Shown: piece after piece, positions 20,080-23,457 of the stretch | How positions within the stretch are numbered: position 1 is the stretch's first letter | Layout of the letters: every line of letters starts with the position of its first letter | Assembly: GCA_035282925.1 (NCBI GenBank) | Contig: DATEUW010000028.1 | Location: 1 to 23,457, forward strand | Origin: ASMP01 sp035282925 | GTDB lineage: Archaea > Nanobdellota > Nanobdellia > Pacearchaeales > GW2011-AR1 | Length of the DNA: 23,457 nt | Direction: 5' to 3' | Position numbers and translations under genes: made by a program | Notes under the pieces: generated by a model | Seen by the model: only the letters and a program-made list of their open reading frames with translations | What the model was told of the DNA's origin: nothing | The model's database searches: none

Positions 20080-21549
20080 ATGAGCTTTTTCAGTGATCCA
20101 TTTACTAGAATTGACCTCATATTCCTGGCAGCATTCCTGATATTTTTTTCCAGCTTTCTCTATACCAGAAAAAAAAACCTGAGGAGAGAGGGGCTTTTAT
20201 TTCTGTATAAAACCAAGTGGGGGATAAGGCTGATAAATTATCTCGGGACAAGATACAAAAAAACCATAGGGGTTTTGAGCTACATCTCTGTTTTTACCGG
20301 ATATGTTCTGATGGCCGGAGTGTTATACCTGATATACACTATACTAAAAATATATCTATTCAGCCCGGAAATAGTCAGGGCAATAAAAGTGCCACCACTC
20401 ATCCCCCTCGTGCCTTATCTTCCGCAGGTATTCAAACTGGGATTTCTGCCTCCTTTCTATTTCACCTATTGGATAATAATTCTTGCGATTATTGCCATAG
20501 CTCACGAGGCTGCACACGGGATATTTGCCGTGCACAGCAAGGTAAAAATAAAGACGACAGGATTCGGTTTTTTCCCGTACTTCTTGCCAATATTTCTGGC
20601 TGCTTTCGTGGAGCTGGACGAGAAAAAGATGGCAAAAAAGAAAAAATTTCCCCAGCTCGCAATTCTATCGGCAGGAACCTTCGCAAATATAATCACTGGA
20701 ATATTGTTCTTGCTGATATTATTCGGTTTCTTTTCTGTTGCCTTTTCACCATCAGGCGTTGTCTTCGATACTTATGCGACCTCCACGATAACCATAGCAG
20801 GAGTTTCCATGGTTAACGGGGTTCCCCTAATCAATCCAACTTACGAAAAAATTCTGAATCTCTCAGAGGAAGATGGATTCAATGAAATAAATTTCAACAG
20901 TGAAACTTATCTTGTAACAAAAGAGGTTCTTGAAAATCAGGCTGACAACGAAGGAAGCATTTTTGTTTATAGCGATGCTCCAGCAATCAGGGCGAATTTA
21001 AGCAGCATAATCACAGAGATAAATGGTGTAAAAATAGACAGCATTGATAAATTAGTTGAAGAAATTTCCAAGTACTCTCCCGGAGATAAGATAACGATAA
21101 CGGAAAAAACAGACGAGGGATTTTCAGAGAAGGAACTGGTTCTCGAAGAACATCCTGAAAGGCCGGGAAACGCATGGCTCGGAATTGGTTTTTTTGATAA
21201 AGAACCTAAAGGGTTTTTCGGGCGGCTTGTCAGCAACCTCGCATCCTTCAGAGACCAAAATGTTTATTATGAGCCAAAAATCGATGGAATCAGCGTATTC
21301 ATATACAACCTTTTATGGTGGGTGGTAATTATAAGCATCAGCGTTGCCCTGATCAACATGCTGCCTGTCGGGATTTTTGACGGCGGAAGATTTTTCTATC
21401 TCACTGTTCTCGGAATTACAAAGAGTGAAAATATTGCAAAAAGAGCATTCGCATTCTCCACCTATCTGTTCCTTTTTATATTATTAATACTGATGGTTAC
21501 TTGGTTATCGAGTATTTTAGGAATTGATATTCTAAACGTCTTTAGATAA
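20080..21549 (+). CDS. Site-2 protease family zinc metalloprotease (M50) with PDZ domain
   Basis: 489 residues. Several N-terminal membrane helices precede AHEAAHGIFA, with the HExxH zinc motif at 142-146 in a membrane helix. Then come FFPYFLPIFLAAFVELDE and LSAGTFANIITGILF, both conserved in S2P proteins. A domain outside the catalytic helices (about 230-390) contains a PDZ-like part, INGVKIDSIDKLVEEISKYS and PGDKITITEK. The second catalytic motif, NMLPVGIFDGG, supplies zinc ligand Asp434. The protein ends in two more helices. It cuts membrane-bound regulators or leftover signal peptides within the membrane. It has a 49-nt gap from rpl40e and may be transcribed with it. All active-site residues are present. 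Confidence 0.93.
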   Translation: MSFFSDPFTRIDLIFLAAFLIFFSSFLYTRKKNLRREGLLFLYKTKWGIRLINYLGTRYKKTIGVLSYISVFTGYVLMAGVLYLIYTILKIYLFSPEIVRAIKVPPLIPLVPYLPQVFKLGFLPPFYFTYWIIILAIIAIAHEAAHGIFAVHSKVKIKTTGFGFFPYFLPIFLAAFVELDEKKMAKKKKFPQLAILSAGTFANIITGILFLLILFGFFSVAFSPSGVVFDTYATSTITIAGVSMVNGVPLINPTYEKILNLSEEDGFNEINFNSETYLVTKEVLENQADNEGSIFVYSDAPAIRANLSSIITEINGVKIDSIDKLVEEISKYSPGDKITITEKTDEGFSEKELVLEEHPERPGNAWLGIGFFDKEPKGFFGRLVSNLASFRDQNVYYEPKIDGISVFIYNLLWWVVIISISVALINMLPVGIFDGGRFFYLTVLGITKSENIAKRAFAFSTYLFLFILLILMVTWLSSILGIDILNVFR

Positions 21550-21556
21550 AAATCTT

Positions 21557-21613
21557 TTACAAATCAATAACCCCGTCTTCCGGCGTTTTCACAGAGTAAA
21601 ACGACGCAGATGG
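21557..21613 (-). pseudogene. In-frame coding relic or readthrough tail after the next gene's TAG stop
   Basis: Continuing in frame past the TAG at 21614-21616 gives 18 more codons, PSASFYSVKTPEDGVIDL, to a TAA. The last six residues are identical to the last six of the gene itself (DGVIDL), and the preceding SFYSVKTPE resembles RFAALTK. Codons differ at most positions, so this is not a recent DNA duplication. It is either the surviving 3' end of a lost paralogue or a tail reached by reading through TAG. Confidence 0.4.
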
Positions 21614-21964
21614 CTAAAGATCTATCACGCCATCTTTTGTAAGTGCTGCAAATCTTATTCCTACAGGGAGATTGATGAGGGCGGAAATCAGGGCCATGTG
21701 CTCTTTCCCGTCGCCCGAAGCTATGCTCAAGGCAACTTCTGTTCCCTTTATTTTTCCTTTAAGTTTTCCCATGAATTCTTCCCTTAAATCTCCGAGTTTT
21801 TTGTCCAGATCAACTTTTATGAATTCGAATTTTTTTTCAGAGGAGAATTTCTGCGCAAATTCGCTGCCAAGAAGTATTATGTTGTCCCACTCCCCATATT
21901 TCAGGAGGCCCGATACCTGGCCCCAGCTTCCTTTTCCTGTGGAAAGCAATGCAACGAGTTCCAT
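21614..21964 (-). CDS. Small Rossmann-like protein, function unknown
   Basis: 116 residues. The order of predicted elements is strand ELVALLSTG, helix WGQVSGLLK, strand NIILLGS, helix, strand FEFIKVD, long charged helix, strand EVALSIASG with DGKEHMALISALINLP, and strand GIRFAALTKDGVIDL. This alternating layout, with a loop after strand one (STGKGSWG) and SGDGKEHM after strand four, resembles a compact Rossmann-like domain such as CARF (CRISPR-associated Rossmann fold), which binds small nucleotides. The resemblance is by topology only. No CRISPR genes are near. It is divergent from rpl1, which suggests a housekeeping rather than mobile origin. See the separate entry on its 3' end. Confidence 0.65.
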   Translation of the reverse strand: MELVALLSTGKGSWGQVSGLLKYGEWDNIILLGSEFAQKFSSEKKFEFIKVDLDKKLGDLREEFMGKLKGKIKGTEVALSIASGDGKEHMALISALINLPVGIRFAALTKDGVIDL

Positions 21965-22009
21965 TTAAGAAAGCAATAAATTTTGTTTATAAGTATTGTT
22001 GTGATAATA

Positions 22010-22164
22010 TTTATAAACCGGCCTTATCTTGAAAGTTTGCCGGTTGAACCACATCGTTGGCGCATATTTTCTATGGCGCGGCGCATAAAGTGGGAGGCGA
22101 GGATATTGGAAAGCGACTAAAGTTTGCATGAATAACGGCTTTACAATGTCCGAGGAGAGAGAAA
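22010..22164 (+). promoter_or_regulatory. Promoter and roughly 125-nt leader of rpl1-rpl10
   Basis: TTTATAAA at 22010-22017 predicts a start near 22038. AACCGGC/GCCGGTT (22016-22022 and 22039-22045) is a perfect 7-bp inverted repeat between the TATA box and the start, placed like an operator. Within the leader, GCGCATA-TTTTC-TATGGCGC (22060-22079) forms a hairpin with one bulged G. GTGGGAGGC (22090-22098) equals the strand of the 23S L1 stalk bound by L1, and GCGACTAAAG (22113-22122) could be the opposing strand, closed by GCatAAA (22083-22089)/TTTGC (22123-22127). GAGGAG (22152-22157) is the ribosome binding site. Confidence 0.5.
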
Positions 22165-22794
22165 ATGGAACTTGAAAACGAGATAAAGAAGGCTTTATCG
22201 GAATTGAGGAAAAGCGAAGAAAGGAAATTCGACCAGACGGTAGACCTAATAATAAATCTGCAAAAATTTGACCCAAAGAAAAACCAGATAAATATTTTCG
22301 CATCTGTTCCTTACAGGATAAAAGAAAAGAAAATCTGCGCTTTTTTGGAGACGAGGAACGCTTCTATAGAAACTATAACCCCGAACGATTTTAAGAATTA
22401 TTCTGAAAAGAAAGCCTTGAAAAAACTCGTGAAAAGGTTTGATTTTTTCATTGCCCAGGCGAGCGTAATGCCAAAAGTTGCGGGCATTTTTGGCAAGGTT
22501 CTCGGTCCTGCAGGGAAAATGCCTTCCCCTCATCTCGGCATCTTGATTGATATCAATGACAAAACGATAGAAGAGGTAAAAAAGAAGATAAGCAACAGCA
22601 TCAGGATAAGGGTGAAGGAAGCGAGCATCAAACTGGCAATAGGGAAGCAGAGCATGAAGGACGAAGAAATAACAGAAAATGTCCTTGCAGTTTATAATGC
22701 CGTAATGAAAGATCTTCCAAAAGGAAAGGAGAACATCAGGAACATAGAGCTGAAGTTTACGATGACTAAACCGCAGAAAATAAAGATAAAATGA
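22165..22794 (+). CDS. rpl1: Ribosomal protein L1 (uL1)
   Basis: 209 residues, the usual length. The RNA-binding domain I is made of the N- and C-terminal parts: FDQTVDLIINLQKFDPKKNQ near the start and ELKFTMTKPQKIKIK at the end. The inserted domain II includes FFIAQASVMPKVAGIFGKVL and GPAGKMPSPHLG, the conserved Gly-Pro-x-Gly-Lys-Met-Pro turn. It forms the mobile L1 stalk at the E site. In methanococci L1 represses its own operon by binding an mRNA copy of its rRNA site; a similar sequence lies in this leader. It overlaps rpl10 by 4 nt (ATGA). Confidence 0.96.
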   Translation: MELENEIKKALSELRKSEERKFDQTVDLIINLQKFDPKKNQINIFASVPYRIKEKKICAFLETRNASIETITPNDFKNYSEKKALKKLVKRFDFFIAQASVMPKVAGIFGKVLGPAGKMPSPHLGILIDINDKTIEEVKKKISNSIRIRVKEASIKLAIGKQSMKDEEITENVLAVYNAVMKDLPKGKENIRNIELKFTMTKPQKIKIK

Positions 22795-23457
22795 AATCAA
22801 AAAATATGACTGGGAAAAAAGCAACCCACGTATCTGGGAAGAAAAAAACTCTCGTTTCAGAGTTAGCGGATTTGATGAAGAAAAAGAAAACAATACTCGT
22901 AGCCTCGATAAAAAGCATACCCTCTTCCCAGTACCAGGAAATTTCAAAAAAATTGAGGGGTAAGGCTGTAGTAAAGGTTCCTAAAAAGAGCATGATATTC
23001 AGGGCATTCGACGATTCCGGAATAGGAGAGATAAAAAAACTAAAAACCCAGATAAAGGACAGCACAGCTGTTCTTTTTTCAGACATAGACTCTTTTGAAC
23101 TGGCTGCAGAATTGGTGGGCAAGAAAAGCCCTGCAAAGGCCAAGCCCGGCCAGGAAGCTCAGTCTGATATAGAAATTCCCGAAGGGCCTACAGATCTTGT
23201 TCCGGGCCCGGCGATAAGCGAGCTTGGAGCCCTTGGCATTAAGATTCAGATAGAAAAAGGAAAGATAATGATAAAAGAGCCGAAGGTTATCGTGAAGAAA
23301 GGGGAAAAGATTTCACAGGCTGCGGCAGAGATGATGAACAAGCTCGGGATAAAGCCTTTTTTAATTGGGTTTATACCGGTTGCTGCGTTTGATACAAAGG
23401 AAGGGAAACTTTATTTAAATATAAACGTGGATAAAGAAGGCATTGTTAAGGAATTAA
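22791..23457 (+). CDS. rpl10: Ribosomal protein L10/P0 (uL10), 3' end outside window
   Basis: The frame starts with an ATG that overlaps the rpl1 stop (ATGA) and is open to the right edge: 222 codons visible. The start is followed by a basic N-terminus longer than usual (KKATHVSGKKKTLVSEL); ATG at 22806 is an alternative. The rRNA-binding domain includes KTILVASIKSIPSSQYQEI, LRGKAVVKVPKKSMIFRAF and TAVLFSDIDSFELA. The archaeal P0 insertion domain includes IPEGPTDLVPGPAISELGAL and IMIKEPKVIVKKGEKIS. The L12-binding helices would lie beyond the edge. It is the base of the ribosomal stalk. Between the two domains a short KKSPAKAKPGQEAQ linker looks extended. Confidence 0.95.
   Translation, partial: MKSKNMTGKKATHVSGKKKTLVSELADLMKKKKTILVASIKSIPSSQYQEISKKLRGKAVVKVPKKSMIFRAFDDSGIGEIKKLKTQIKDSTAVLFSDIDSFELAAELVGKKSPAKAKPGQEAQSDIEIPEGPTDLVPGPAISELGALGIKIQIEKGKIMIKEPKVIVKKGEKISQAAAEMMNKLGIKPFLIGFIPVAAFDTKEGKLYLNINVDKEGIVKEL

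Noticed and set aside
22146..22175. A nine-residue frame (MSEERENGT) overlapping the rpl1 start.
   Set aside because: It simply contains the rpl1 ribosome binding site; GAGGAG explains the sequence and no site precedes this ATG.
22246..22947. A 233-codon minus-strand frame opposite rpl1-rpl10.
   Set aside because: Shadow of two certain ribosomal protein genes; Phe/Tyr-rich composition typical of antisense to Lys-rich genes.
1..23457. CRISPR arrays, insertion sequences, integrase or attachment sites.
   Set aside because: No regularly spaced repeats, transposase motifs or terminal inverted repeats were seen on either strand.

Overview
This window is a gene-dense (short gaps, roughly 40% GC by eye) piece of an archaeal chromosome. 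The core genes are unmistakably archaeal: Spt5/NusG, Sss1-type SecE, L37Ae, L40e, RpoP, prefoldin beta, aIF5A, P0-type L10, SepF plus FtsZ. Most promoters are a TTTATAAA-type TATA box about 25 bp before the start codon, which implies leaderless mRNAs. An MJ0822-like S-layer protein, a second large surface protein, an archaeosortase and a run of small pilin-like membrane proteins point to the DPANN superphylum, most like Pacearchaeota/Woesearchaeota. This assignment is inference from gene content, not a phylogeny.

Layout. Positions 1-5.3 kb carry cell-surface genes: the end of a Cys-rich repeat protein, a secreted protein with an EF-hand-like loop on the minus strand, and four consecutive genes with an N-terminal class III (pilin-like) signal and hydrophobic helix. 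At 5.4-5.8 kb lies a small winged-helix regulator with an inverted repeat in its promoter. From 5.85 to 8.44 kb lies the main S-layer gene behind a roughly 210-nt structured leader. From 8.66 to 9.94 kb is a pair of distantly similar membrane-anchored proteins. From 10.0 to 13.0 kb, on the minus strand, are a DedA protein, an archaeosortase and a surface protein with a C-terminal membrane anchor. A small four-helix membrane protein follows at 13.15 kb.

From 13.65 to 19.35 kb the minus strand holds housekeeping genes: sepF, pfdB, rpoP, rpl37ae, tRNA-Pro(TGG), rpl11, spt5/nusG, secE, two unknown genes, ftsZ and an FKBP isomerase. From 19.46 kb the plus strand holds aIF5A, rpl40e and a site-2 protease; a small minus-strand Rossmann-like protein follows; then rpl1 and rpl10 run off the right edge. 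FtsZ and its membrane anchor SepF sit 3.5 kb apart. The usual secE-nusG-L11-L1-L10 series is split, with L11 and L1-L10 on opposite strands.

The most interesting signals are: (1) the S-layer leader, with a UACG-tetraloop hairpin, several competing pairings, and a 12-codon reading frame lying exactly over two mutually exclusive hairpins just before the ribosome binding site; (2) an in-frame extension after the TAG stop of the gene at 21614-21964 that ends in the same six residues as the gene itself; (3) the archaeosortase-DedA pair beside a candidate substrate; (4) the pilin-like cluster with a recurring AATGTTAA element; (5) an L11 with a long Ala/Glu/Lys tail. No CRISPR array, insertion sequence or rRNA was seen.
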